Assembly: GCA_019009955.1 (NCBI GenBank)
Contig: CM032229.1
Location: 145,683,501 to 145,747,500, forward strand
From: Riptortus pedestris
Taxonomy: Eukaryota; Arthropoda; Insecta; Hemiptera; Alydidae
Length of the DNA stretch: 64,000 nucleotides
Direction of reading: 5' to 3'
Positions 8,546 to 20,300 of this stretch are shown in pieces. The notes beneath the pieces were generated by a model, which saw nothing but the letters and a program-made list of their open reading frames with translations, searched no databases and had not been told where the DNA came from. A program made the translations under genes and the position numbers. Each line of letters starts with the position of its first letter. Positions within the stretch are counted from its first letter, which is position 1.

Positions 8546-10605
8546 AAAAAAAAGATGCAGGATAGTAGGGTTCCATGAACTGTACTCAAAGCGCAGCCTT
8601 TTACCACCCAATTGTTTTGATTTCATGGAAATTATGTGATTTCAAAGTACCAAAGTCCATCTTCAAATCGAGGGGATATAATATTTTGAAAAATATTCAT
8701 GAAGTACTAATTTTCTAAAAACGAATTAGCCAAAAAGCCTATGATGGACCAACCATATGACATTGAGGGGAGATCTTGCAATCAACTCGCTAATATAGCT
8801 AGTTCTTTAGTGGAGTAGCTACGAAAATAGTTTGACTAATCACCTGGATGACTCCATACCTAAATAAAATTTAGTAAGCGATTTGAACCTCTAGAATGGT
8901 AATCTACATGAACCACTGAACCTTAGCCTCAAATCTGATCTAGTTTATTTCCTCAGTTTTAAAATGCTTTAGAATTGACAGAAAACATAGAAAGAATTTC
9001 TTCAACAAGGGATATTAAAAAAAAAAAAATCTACTTATGTTGATTTATAAAGAAGAATACCTTAGCTCGAGGTCGAAGAAGGTAAGCGTAGTACAGCTGG
9101 TGAGCTTGGACGTCAGGACCTAAATCAGAAGGCGGACTGCGGAGGAATGGGGCTTATTTTCTGAGGGTACTCCCCACTACTAGTTCCTATCAACCCATCC
9201 AATAGGAACTCGTAAGAAAATGTTAACGTAAGGTTTAGATGGTATAGCTGATAGGGCACAAGCATGCACTTGTGGTCGGGTCCTAGGCTTTTTATACACA
9301 CAAGCGTTTTTAGCTCCGGTATAGGAGTGCTGAGTCACAGAAAAAAAATTGTTTTATGAACACTTTTTCACTTTCAACTCAGAAAAAACACTACTTCCAC
9401 TATATCGTTTGAAATATCAGCATCAATGGAAACCGAATCGAGTTTCTCTTGGACTGATTAAACGGAACAAAGAAGTCCCTTGTATCCCAGCTGACTCATA
9501 CATTTTTCTTCTAATATCTTATCAACTGACTCTCAAGAGGATCGTTATTTTTCGCTGACATTTACCTTTGTCATAGGCATTTTTATAATGCATCTCTTTG
9601 ATGTCCCTTATCTCCAACATAAATTTTGATATCTCCTATTGATCCTTTACGATGCATTTTTTCTTCAAACTCATTTCCGTCATCTGTTATTCACCCCTTA
9701 TCTGTGTGCTCTCTCTCTTATCGTATCAACTTACAGACTGATTGCCTTAGCGATGCACTTCCGTAAAATGTTTCATAGGTAACTAGGTTAATTGTAGTAG
9801 GCATGATGTTAATAAAAAATAAATTATTTATTAAATCAATATGTTCCACTTATCAGCCTCAGAAGCCTCTTCATCCAAACGAGAGCTGTTTATTTCTTAC
9901 GACCGAATAATTTGGTGCCACAGACGACTTACTAATCTTGCAAGATTTTTTTTTAAGAAACAAAAATATTTTATTACCAGTTGATACCCCGTTAAAGAAA
10001 TATATAAAATATATTAACATATTTCAGTTATCTGGATGGAGTATTCAAAGAAGAAAATTAGGTTTATAAAACACTTTCATTGTAATAAAAAGGTCATATG
10101 TAAAAGTATATCATTGTCACTACTTTTTATATAATCCAAAGGTGGAGCACAGAGTAGGCCTTTGAGTAGTACACATGCCAATTAATATGGCTTCTAATTC
10201 TATACTATCGGATATTCCTACATTATTTGAATATTTTTTATGGCCAATTCATATTTTCAGTCTCAGCCCATCTCTACCAAGAAAAACAAAGCATGCTTAA
10301 AAGTTCAGTAATGTTATTAGTTTTTTCCCATCATTATGGCAATACTCTGCCACTATTTACATATTAAGAAAGAAATTCCAACCGGGAAGTCATTATTTGA
10401 AAAAGTTCATATGACAGGTAAAAAAATAAATACCTTTACTTAGCAGCACATGAAGACGAACCAATACTTAGTCCACTACAATAATAAATATCAACACACC
10501 ATACACCACGTCACAACACATCTTAGTTTATTTTTTTCAAAGTCCGCTTCATTTATATACTGTCCATGATCAACTCAAACCAAGTTAAAGAATAACTAAT
10601 TAAAT
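8546..10605. other. No gene seen
   Basis: Mostly unique AT-rich sequence. A less AT-rich patch at about 9065-9310 contains no convincing frame. The 69-codon frame at 9349-9558 has no recognisable motif. Confidence 0.6.
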
Positions 10606-10607
10606 AA

Positions 10608-10725
10608 CGTCCTAAAAATCCCCACCCTGGCTAGAAAAGGGTGGTAACCTGTAGATAACCCGTCCCGATTAGCCTAAGTTGCAAAAAAGTGGACGTTAAT
10701 AAATAATAATAATAACTAATTTCAA
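10608..10725 (+). mobile_element. SINE copy, 3' part
   Basis: Contains GGCTAGAAAAGGGTGGTAAC, CTGTAGATAACCCGTCCC and a tail of (AATAA)n-type repeats. The same core occurs at 15490, 21619, 22290 and 45560. This copy lacks the tRNA-like head. Confidence 0.7.
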
Positions 10726-11985
10726 AAATAAACAGAATATTGTTACTGGATGAAACATACCTTTGGTTGACAAATACCTAAAAATAACAACGGAACTAGA
10801 TGTTCAAACAATCGCAAAAAAACAACGATGCCATTAAAGAACGTGTCAAAATGAAGTAGAACTAAGAAAGATACTAGAAAAAAATTCATATAAAACACAC
10901 TTTAGTTTATTACATTGAAATAATCAAGACGTAAAAAGAAGAGAGACGTAATAAAGAGCCGTGCTCCTTATAGTTTACTATTGGAACATATCATGACTGA
11001 TACCGAACCACTGATACAAATCTGAATAATTGACTATACATTTGGTTATGGGCTGCTGAAACTGATAAGAACTTGTCACCTTACGTCACAGAACTATTAC
11101 AGGAATAGAAGAAACAAGAAATATTTATTAATCTCTAGTTAAAAAAATATCTGTAATAAAATGTTTCCTAAATTTCAGAAAGGTTCTACTTCCAATAAAT
11201 TCACTACTTGTTTCAATTTGTCCAAAAGAAAACAGTAATACAAAGGCTTTTTAATACTAATACAAATATGGTATTTCTCATTAATGCAGAGAAATCTAAA
11301 AGTCTATTAATTTCAGAAAATCAAATAACTGTTAATATTTCATTGTCTTTTTTTAGGAGAGCTTAAAACTGTTGTTTATAAAAATATTAAGTAAAATACT
11401 GTTTTTCTTGAACACTTATAGAATCCAGAGACTCTTGTAAACATAAAAGGACCGGCCTATATAAATATTTTGACATAACATAAGATATACCAAGGAACAA
11501 GCAGTGGTAGTTACCTCTACAAAAAGCAGATAAAAAATAATACAGTACTGACCTTTTCTGTAATTGAATACTTCAAATAGGCACAAAACAGACACTGACT
11601 GACTTCATACAACCAAGTCACTGGCTCATGCAACACTATGCTTTGAAGTGCCAGTAAGGACTGACTGCACCTTGAGGTACAGGTACCTTCTCCTAACCCC
11701 TCCGCTAGGTAGCACTAGTTACCAGCCATGAAGGGGCTCACTTTTCTTAATTTTTTGGCATAATTACTCAATTCATTTCTATTCATAGTTATTTCCTTTA
11801 TGAAGCGTGTTAGGCCTGTACGATAACTTGGCAAGAATGATGTTTAAGGGATAACCGTGCAGTTATCAGCTAAGCCTCGCATGTGAACCTCTTTGCATCG
11901 ATGCACTGAGGTATGTATCAATGATGCCAGTTCTAACCTATACATGATGTCTAAAAAACAATACTTATTAAGTAATATATACTAA
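10726..11985. other. No gene seen
   Basis: AT-rich sequence without repeats or frames that I can support. The DUF7869-type TIR element follows. Confidence 0.6.
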
Positions 11986-11987
11986 TA

Positions 11988-12017
11988 TGAAGGGCCAGGG
12001 GGAAAAAAGATGAAAGT
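11988..12017 (+). repeat. Left terminal inverted repeat
   Basis: 30 bp starting TGAAGGGCCAGGGGG and ending GATGAAAGT, preceded by TA. Confidence 0.85.
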
Positions 12018-12162
12018 CACTTTTTCGTCGATTTTAAGATATTAGCGCTATCAAGGGGCTATGAAGGAGTAATATCACCTGGTAGAACAACAAGGGGGAA
12101 ATAAGATGAGAATCGACCGAAATGTTCATGAAAAGATTCGGGGTAAGGGGGAAAATAGATGA

Positions 12163-12831
12163 ATGTCACAAGCGATATTTTGCGATTCCTGTGCTGGGCA
12201 GAATACAAATTATACCCTAATTCGTTACCTTCATCATTTAGTGACTGAGAAGCATCGTTTCGACAGTGTTGAAGTATATTTTCCCATTCGAGAGCATTCA
12301 TACCTCGAATGTGATAAAAACATGAGTTTCATCAACCAGCATACTTACGTTGAGTTGCCCGATGAATGGAGGGATGTTATAAGAAATAGCAGAGAGAGGT
12401 CGTCGCCCTTTGCTCTGATCAACTGCCAGCAAGAACTTTTCTAGACATGAACAGAATTCTTGAATCCTATGTACTTGAAAAATTGTCCCTTTCCCACTAG
12501 GCCCGTGCGTTGTTTAAAGGTCATGAATGAACATCCTTCAAAACTTTTTCACCGAAACACTTTTTCTGGTTGTTACATGGACGCTGAAATCCTTTGGAAA
12601 CCACCAAAAAGAGGAAAAAACGCAAGAAAACGTCCTGCTCCACGTAGACCTTTAACTAACCAGTATGGACCACTGCCGATTTCTCAACCAAAGTTCAACG
12701 ACTTGCTACAACTAAAAAAATTTTTGGTTAACCCTGCTGCGAAGGCGTTCTTTGAGAATTTGCCCAGCATAAATCCAGCAGCTGTTCAAGATGACAGCGA
12801 AGATGTATACCTGGATTTCCCAGATGAATAA
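12163..12831 (+). pseudogene. DUF7869-like protein, C-terminal part, broken
   Basis: Two open blocks in the same frame (12163-12441 and 12460-12828), separated by TAG (12442-12444) and TGA (12448-12450). Block one has FCDSCAGQNTNYTLIRYL and VYFPIREHSYLECDKNM, the D-x-C-x-GQN and (R)xHS...D signatures I associate with the DUF7869 family found in many insect proteins of unknown function. Block two has NPMYLKNCPFPTRPVR, FHRNTFSGCYMDA and a basic linker (KRGKNARKRPAPRR), ending in LPSINPAAVQDDSEDVYLDF before TAA. The start at 12163 is only the first ATG; the family is longer upstream. Two nearby compensating indels would explain both stops. The D, H and D residues could suggest a nuclease-like fold, but that is inference. 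Confidence 0.7.
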
Positions 12832-13059
12832 ATTTTCATAAAATTTTTTGTTCATTGTCAGTAAAATATAAGTTGTTCATTAAGTTTTTTTTTTTTTCAC
12901 CTTCATCATTTCCCTTAAGAGCGGCATGGAATTGCATATATTGATTACTAATATCTATTAGGAATTAATTCACTAAAAAAAAAGGTATGATTATATTACA
13001 AAAGGAGTTAATAGAAATCAAACTTTGTTTTTCATTTTTCTCGAAATCACTTTTTGGCC

Positions 13060-13089
13060 ACTTTCATCTTTTTCCCCCCTGACCCTTCA
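13060..13089 (-). repeat. Right terminal inverted repeat
   Basis: Inverted partner of 11988-12017 with two mismatches, followed by TA. Confidence 0.85.
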
Positions 13090-13149
13090 TATGTTACTTT
13101 TAGTAATACTAATTACTAATATTATGCTAATATTTATTTATGTGGGCCT

Positions 13150-13560
13150 TGTCGGTTTTTTTTTCTTCTCATAGTAACCGTATGAGGAGTTATTTATTTG
13201 AATACATGTTCCATTGCCACATGGCATATTACATGTATGACTATGTTTAAATACATTTTTATTTTACAATATATACACGTTAAACAACTTTCTATTCAAA
13301 TATAATATATAGAAAAAAATAATAATAAATAAATGAAATGAAAAAATAAATAAAATAAGAAGAAAAAAAAAAGCAATTAAAGTCAAACTCAACTGATGTT
13401 TAATTTGGTAGTCTATGTAAGATAAATACATTGAATTATAATTCCCAATCCACATAATCAACTTTACATTCCAATGTATTTTTGCTACATCCATATCTAT
13501 ACTTTTGATAAACTTTATAAGTTCATTATTTTGTAGGTCTTGAACACACAATAAATAGCT
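13150..13560. repeat. Dispersed repeat, copy A
   Basis: Shares long blocks with 45985-46402 in the same orientation: CATAGTAACCGTATGAGGAG, TTATTTATTTGAATACATGT and CAACTGATGTTTAATTTG. The middle is a variable AT-rich spacer. Family unknown; no terminal repeats found. Confidence 0.75.
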
Positions 13561-15365
13561 TGAAATGGATACAAACCATTCAAACTTGAACTAAAGGTTT
13601 GATGATTTCCACAACCTTTATAATATATCATACATTAGACAGAAAAACTAAAGAAAAAAAAATTATTATGCATTATTCATTTAAATCACAATAAATTTTA
13701 AATGTTAAAAAAAAAATCTTAGTTTAGAAGCACTGAGGAAGCTTTTACGAATCTCTCAGTTCTCCTCTACGGTGCAAGTTTATTGATCGTTGAGTTTTTA
13801 TGCCGATTGAATTAGAGAGGAAAATTGGAATTTTATAGGACACTTCGTTATGGAACTTTTGCCATTCTCAATATAAACTTTTTTATGAGTGTACAAGAAT
13901 ATTTTCGATACAAATAGGCCTTTGATTGAATTAAAAATAGATGAAGTGAAATACGAAATATTGTTTCATAGAAACTCCGACATAAAATCATGATAGCATT
14001 TTATCACTCAATCCGAGAATCTGTGTTCATGGTATGAGACATACATGGTACACACTCATGAAAAGAAAAGTGTCTGACGTAGTAATTTACGAGGAGAACA
14101 AGAAATTTATTATACCGTATCAAAGCATAGTTAATCAATGTCAGGTAATGAAAAATCACTTTTAAAAAAAAATATGATCTCCTAGCATAGGGTACATATT
14201 TAGCAGGAAGGTAAATAGCAAGAAATTACAGCAAGAAAGTTGAAAGTACACACATGAAAAATGTTTATGGTACTCAGTATAGTAATATTTTTACAGTTTA
14301 ATAGCTTTCGTTTATTTCAGCATGTCTACATATCACAAATTCCAACAAAAATAAACTTAGTAAGGTATTTTTGCTTTTCAAGACAATGATGTCAACTTTG
14401 ATTTTATTTTTGTTCTATTAACACAGAATCCTTCATCGAATGCCTTAGTCATTTCTCTGAATAAACTCATTATATAGAAAATCATTATTAATTTCTATTT
14501 AAATTACCATAATCGTTTGTATTGCGGCTGGGTGATTTTGAAGGAATAGTTATTTCTCCATACAATTAGTATCGCAATGGAATGAAATAACACGAGTTGT
14601 GGGAATTAATTTCAATTTGTAACTGGAATTGAATTTATGATATCACAAGTTCCATTATTAGAATTATTACATTACACTATTATAGTTAGTTATAAAAATA
14701 TTGAAGAAAAAAGTAGTACAAGATGCACAAATGAAGGAATTGCGTGGACCGAAATGTGATGGATTATAATGCGAGTGTTCTGGCCAACAGTTCTCGTTTT
14801 GGTTTGAAGTGCGTGTTTTAATGAATCTTGATGAACTAAGAGCTCTGAAAAACTATAGCTAGGAATTTTAATGCAGCAAGTTGTGCAAATGGTCGCCATA
14901 TGTTTGTATGAGAGCAACCCACGAGTCTGGCTCTCCATACAATACATATGGCCTCTGAATATGTCTGGGAATTTATTATTTTTGCTTCGATTATTATTTG
15001 TTAACGTCCATTTTTTTGCAACTCAGGCTAATTGGGACATTGCTTCGAAATAAACTCGTAATGTACGGCGTACGCTTAACACCACCCAATTCTCGAATGT
15101 GTAGTCCAGGTTTTTCTAAAATATCTGCAATTTTGGAACAGATTTCTGATAATCAGAATTTCTTCCATCCGTTTCCAAGAAAAATTAATTAGTTATTTAA
15201 AAAATTAATTCAAACTTTTGAAATAAACAATCAATTCATTATAAAATATGACTTCTGCATTAGAAAAAAAGTATTTCAAATTAAGTGTGTAACAGTTATT
15301 GATAGATTGTCACAAAAATATCAAAGGTAGAGACTTTTCTTCATATTCGGGGCCAAATATTCATA

Positions 15366-15366
<1 letters not shown>
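13561..15366. other. No gene seen
   Basis: Unique AT-rich sequence. Small frames at 14690-14947, 14871-15053 and 14998-15192 overlap each other on both strands and show no motif. Confidence 0.6.

Positions 15367-15417
<51 letters not shown>
15367..15417. repeat. (TA)n microsatellite
   Basis: About 50 bp of TA repeats, not linked to a recognisable HINE-like copy here. Confidence 0.95.
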
Positions 15418-15418
<1 letters not shown>

Positions 15419-15489
15419 TTCATAGTTTAGTGGGAAGGGTAATCCAACGATAGGAAAAGAAATAAATAATATTAAATAAAAAATTAAAG

Positions 15490-15655
15490 AGCTACTATGG
15501 CTAATCGGGACGGGTTAACTACAGGTTACCACCCTTTTCTAGCCAGATTGCGCCTAAGGAGTTTATTTGATGAGTCGTCACTAAATAAATTTCTACTGCC
15601 CAGGGCGGGAACGGACCCTCCACTCTAGGTCTACCCCGCGAGATTAAGACGTCTT
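15490..15655 (-). mobile_element. SINE copy with B-box-like head
   Basis: On the minus strand it reads CTAGAGTGGAGGGTCCGTTC, where GGGTCCGTTCCC resembles an RNA polymerase III B box, then CCCTGGGCAGTAG, the TTTATTTAGTGACGA core, GGCTAGAAAAGGGTGGTAAC and GTTAACCCGTCCCGATTAGC, followed by an AT-rich tail. Head-to-tail order fits a tRNA-derived SINE. Confidence 0.65.
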
Positions 15656-16405
15656 AATCTCTTATAAATGTTTTAATATAGCACAGAATTACCTTTGGGC
15701 TTTTATAAATTAATAGAATTATTTGTAGAAAAGGAATGCCCCCTGAAGAGGTGGTATATATGCCACAATACAAGTAGAGCAATTTTGAATAAAGTCTACC
15801 CGAAAAAAAAAAGAAGAAGTTTTTGTTCGTGACCCTTCTTATAAAACTCTAAAGGAGGTAGAGATTATTTAATAAAACTCTTTAAAAAAAGCCATTGGCC
15901 AAACATTTTTTATGCAGACTCTTGGTTCAAAAAGCTTTATCCAAATGAAAATGTGATTTTTCAACTTGCCTTAGAGTAATAATTCAATTATAAAAATAAC
16001 ATTAATAAAAAACTAAGCTACATATTGCTCTGCATGGGGATAAACAAAGAAATAACTTTTTCTAATCACCAATGTTTACAAAACGTTAGAGACTCTAATA
16101 GACATTAATCCACAAATAAACATACTAGCATAAATGTTTGCGTTCACGAATAAAAATGCAAGCTCAGAAACGTTTATAATGCCGTTTGTAGGTCATCATA
16201 TAATTCATTTTTTTTTATGTACGTAAAAGATATGTTTTATAACCAGTTACAATCAGCTAATGGTATGGAAATTTATGAGCAATGGTACCTGATATAGGTA
16301 GATAAAATGTGTTTTTCTTAGTGGGGTTACAGTTGAACAGGTGGGTTCATAACAGCTGGATATCATACATCTGTTCTATTCTTGTGTGTAGTGTTCCTCC
16401 ACTTC
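15656..16405. other. No gene seen
   Basis: Unique AT-rich DNA with no supported feature. Confidence 0.6.
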
Positions 16406-16620
16406 AAAATCTACATGATGTGGCTACCAGGACACCAGAATATTGGACGGAGCACTGAAGTTGACATGCTCGCAAAACTAACGACAAAAAACCACCAATA
16501 CTGTCATTAAAATAATAACTTCGAACGACTTACAAAGCTACATTAAAACTAACATACTCCAAGAATGACAACATTTACACGACATTAACATATACTCACA
16601 AATTTAGGAGTGTTACATTT
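16406..16620 (+). pseudogene. LINE RNase H remnant
   Basis: Reads MMWLPGHQNIGRSTEVDMLAK, keeping the W-x-P-G-H...D-x-x-A-K block of retrotransposon RNase H domains. Stop codons follow within about 40 codons. A fragment of the 3' end of ORF2 of an I/Jockey-type LINE, comparable with 29650-29970. Confidence 0.6.
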
Positions 16621-16674
16621 TAAAATTCTTTTTGATTCTTCTTATATTAAATCTTTTTAACTCCAGGTAAAATG

Positions 16675-16691
16675 TTTAACTATATATATAA

Positions 16692-16780
<89 letters not shown>

Positions 16781-16800
16781 GGTGTGTGTTTGTATGTGTG
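16675..16800. repeat. (TA)n(TG)n microsatellite
   Basis: Short TA repeats followed by about 90 bp of TG/GT, lightly interrupted at the right end. Confidence 0.95.
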
Positions 16801-17952
16801 ATAGAGAAAGTGGGAATATCTGATTGTGAATGTTTAAGATATTAAACATTATTAAAAATTTAATCTGTTCATTTAATTTATGTACATACTAATTTTTATT
16901 TATTTGATTTTAGTTCTAAATTTCACCATTGAAAGTATATAATTGTTTTCGTAATTTCATTTGTCATTATTGTTTTTTAATTATCTAGTTTTTTTATATG
17001 ATCTTTTTTTTTGTTAAATTTAATGTTTCGTTTTCGTTTTTGTTTATTTTGTTTTTAGTTTACTAGTTGGTTCGTGTTTTTTGTCTCTTTGGTTGCGTTT
17101 TGTTATTTCGTTGTGTTTGGTTATTTGGTTCCGTTTGGTTATTAGGTTGCGTTTTGTTATTTGGATGCGTTCTAATTTTATTGTTTATTTTTTTTCTGTT
17201 AATTTTTTCATTCTTTATTTTGTTTATATTAAAAAAAAATCAACATGGAACTCAGTTTATCATGGCTTAGAAGTAGGTTTTATTTTTATAATAGAACCAA
17301 TCATGTTATTATTTATCATATTATAATTCGTATTTTGTAATCATACTTATAACGCCTTAATGTTAAATACCTCCGTATACCAATAGTATAAATGTTTAAT
17401 ATAAAAACAATAATACTCAAATACCCATCAAGGATGTTTAAGAGGCATTGCAATTTACGAATGAATAGTGTTGGAGTTCAGTAACACTCCCTACCAGCCT
17501 GAAAGCCTGTGTCTCTCATCTGGACATTTGCATTCAGAACAATGATTTGTGGATATGGAAATGGATTTGCGATTCCAAAGTTGGGCTTCCATTACGGAGC
17601 CATAAAACGTGATGGAATGCGGCGGAACTTGTCCTTTGATAGAAGGGATTCCCAGACCCTGCGTTGGGATTAGGATGTCATGCTGAAGGAGGCTGTTTGC
17701 CAACAAAGGCCTCAGTTGTGACACAACTACCTGCCTTTAGCCGGGAGGGTCACTTGAGGATATTGACTTATGTTGTACAGAGCAGAGCTATTCAAACCAA
17801 TCCTTAAGCAAGCCAAACTTTCTGAACGGATTACAGGCAATTCTGGAAATCTATAAAATGCTGTATATTGGATATTTCTATTTCATAGCGGAATGTTTGA
17901 AGCGAATCGCCTTTACAAGAAATAAGAAATACAAGATTAACCTTAAATATAA
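16801..17952. other. No gene seen; G/T-rich and mixed sequence
   Basis: 17040-17180 has loose repeats of TTATTTGGTT-type words, giving hydrophobic open frames in two phases that are composition artefacts. 17486-17760 is less AT-rich and has a 77-codon minus frame without recognisable motif. Confidence 0.55.
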
Positions 17953-18262
17953 GAGTCCGTCACGCAGGAGCTGCATGAACTAAGCAGATTCCCCACGTGA
18001 AGTTATAGAATAGACAAAACTCCATGCGAGAACCGAACAGTTACGGAAACGGCAGAACTAGATTCGGCGGAAACTAATAGAACCGACCTTAGCTGATCTC
18101 ATCTCCGCACACACTTAATAAAAATGCAAATATCTCGGTTAATATTCAAGATAGACAATAAATGTATATAACAGTATGTATAGTAAATTTAATTTTCAAT
18201 AAGATTGGATCTATAAAAGTTTTCAATCCGACATATAGTAACGGGGAAAATTGAAATTACTA
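17953..18262 (+). repeat. HINE-like copy, 3'-truncated
   Basis: Starts AGTCCGTCACGCAGGAGC, has GCAGATTCCCCACGTG, a CCGAACAGTTACGGAAACGG segment, AAATATCTCGGTTAATATTC and the CCGACATATAGTAACGG block, and then stops matching. No (TA)n or 3' palindrome. Confidence 0.85.
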
Positions 18263-19275
18263 GAGCTGTTGACGGGCACCGCTGGCTTTCCAATGTTCCT
18301 AATGTATCACAGAAGGATGTATATTCATCTATTTCTTAGAAGTAGTTCAATCAAAGTAGCTTTAAAAACAAAGCGCAAAAAATGAGACGTTTAACTCAAT
18401 GTTTGAAAAAATTAAAATATCTCGAAGATGAGGTAATTATTTAATTTATTTTTATCATGAATTATTTGTAAACAGAATTAGGTAGCTTAGTAAAGTTTTA
18501 TAAATTGTAGAGCAATACAAAACTCTCCTAAATTAAGTTCAATCCTTAAAACAAATTTAGTTTAACTCACTAAATTAAGTTAATCCTTAAGAAAAATTTA
18601 GTTACCTATATATACTGAATACTTTCCGATTAGTAACATGAGATGAACGATAACAAATAATTGAATAAAGTTGGATCTGTCAAGAGAACGTTTAAATTCA
18701 ATTCTCGGTTGTAAACATATTTCATAGTACAGACCTATTAATTTTCCTCTCCTGACTATCATCAGTAGAGAGTATCGTATTGATTCATTTCTTCCGAGTT
18801 TATTTATAAAAATTAATTTTATTATTTTTTAATTTTTAATTATGATCGTCAATAATTTTTAGTCATTGAGCAGTAGCGTAGTAATTAAATACGAATCCGA
18901 GGGGTATATAACTGCAATATAATCTATTTATTTAATAATTTGTAGATATATTTATCCTACAGTTTATTTGGGAAAATAATTACTTCAAACTTATATGCCT
19001 TACTATTATCTACAAAATTGTTAGATAGCCATCCCTCCCTAGCATGTAGCTGCATGCGCTGATAGTCATTAGCCTCGATGAGTATGCAGGCTACAACTTT
19101 AATCTACTCTTCAGCCTTCGCCCACTTGCATGACCCCAACTCCTTACCTTCGTATTTTTACTTTCAACTCCTAAACCTTAATATCATTACTCCCAACTAC
19201 TGTACCATAATATAAATCTTCCTAGAAACTCTAGGGAAGTAGGTGGAATAACCTCAGTACTTGAAACACCCTGAG
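18263..19275. other. No gene seen
   Basis: AT-rich unique sequence. AAATTTAGTTTAACTCACTA and a similar TTAGTTACC word near 18540-18610 form a weak short repeat. Confidence 0.55.
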
Positions 19276-19323
<48 letters not shown>

Positions 19324-19345
19324 GTGCTGATGTTTTCGACCAGGT
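19276..19345. repeat. (TA)n plus flank shared with 49890
   Basis: TA repeats followed by ATTGTGCTGATGTTTTCGAC, which recurs after the (TA)n at 49888 (ATTGTGCTGATGATTTCGAC). The two share a fragment of some TA-associated repeat. Confidence 0.7.
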
Positions 19346-19659
19346 TGTATTTATATAGGGTGTGTTATTCTTCTCGGAGTTTTGGTCTTTATTTTCTCTT
19401 CTTCAGGGCTGTAAAATTACATATACTACTTTATAATATTGCACTTTGTTATTACACATTATTGTAAAAGGGTGTTTTTTTCTTATTATTACTTACCAAG
19501 ACTAAATTATCTATAAACTATTATACATTCGTATTGCACTATGACTAGGGTTATAGTAACCTTCCTTGTTTTGTTTACATAGCAGGGTCACAGCCTTTTG
19601 TATTTTTTATATATTTATAGTATGGTGACTTTGTTTGTTAAACTATATTATAATTGTTG

Positions 19660-20060
19660 TACTGTAGTTATATTATTTTACAATAGTTATTGCTAAGCAC
19701 TATTACAATTATTGCTATGTTTTATTAAATCAATGTTATTGTCTCTTACCACTATGTTATTGCAACTTATATTATTTTACAATAGTTATTGCTAAGTGCT
19801 ATTACAATCATTGTCTTGTTATTTTAAATTATAATTATTGTTGTGTTGTGTTAAAGTTATTCCTATGTTGCATCTATGTTGCTATTTTTATTCTTATATT
19901 TATTATGTTATAACAACCATTCCTGTGTGTTACTGCAATCATTGTTATGTCTATATTAAAGCTATTCTTATGTTGCACTATTATTAATCTGTTTTGTATT
20001 ATTATTCTATTATGTATCTACAGTATTATTATTCTATTATGTTACAGTTATTAATGCTGT
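19660..20060. repeat. AT-rich tandem repeat, about 99 bp
   Basis: TATTATTTTACAATAGTTAT and GCTAAGCACTATTACAAT occur at about 19671 and 19770, with looser ATTATTCTATTATGT words after 19980. Low complexity. Confidence 0.6.
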
Positions 20061-20082
20061 TTGTAGTTATATTTTTATTAGA

Positions 20083-20300
20083 GCCACCTTCTTGGATTTT
20101 TTGTACAACCTGATCTCACTAAAGAACAAAGAGACATCAAGTGAAAGCTGTTTGTGATAAGGACAAAACTGAAACAACTTAATAATAGCCACCAAATAAC
20201 TTTTGTGGGGGAATAATTTAATTATTGATTCACAGAAATTTAGATGGGATGAAAACACTGGGCTGTGCATAGATGATAAGAATGGTAATTTATATTAATG
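20083..20300 (+). pseudogene. LINE ORF1-like remnant
   Basis: Reads PDLTKEQRDIKWKLFVIRTK in one frame and IIDSQKFRWDENTGLCIDD in another. The DLTKEQR...W pattern followed by a short basic segment and a (K/R)FRWDE-type block is common in insect LINE-associated ORF1 proteins. The two pieces are frameshifted. Family assignment is from pattern memory only. Confidence 0.4.

Larger units (their letters stand above)
11988..13089 (+). mobile_element. TIR DNA element carrying a DUF7869-like gene remnant
   Basis: 1102 bp bounded by terminal inverted repeats that match at 28 of 30 positions (TGAAGGGCCAGGGGGAAAAA on the left, differing from the inverted right end at positions 8 and 16). A TA dinucleotide lies outside each end (11986-11987, 13090-13091), a plausible target-site duplication. 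Subterminal copies of the GGGGGAAAWARATGA motif follow at about 12092 and 12146, and an inverted relative lies near 12892-12915. Between them is a DUF7869-like coding remnant. Only about 170 bp separate the left end from the surviving frame, so the N-terminal part of the gene is probably deleted. The superfamily is unknown to me. Confidence 0.8.

Noticed and set aside
8078..8626. Open frames of 62 and 85 codons on opposite strands
   Set aside because: Both lie in the minisatellite and simply translate its units.
17067..17326. Hydrophobic frames resembling small membrane proteins
   Set aside because: Caused by GGTTATTTGGTT-like T/G-rich repeats; two phases give similar hydrophobic output.
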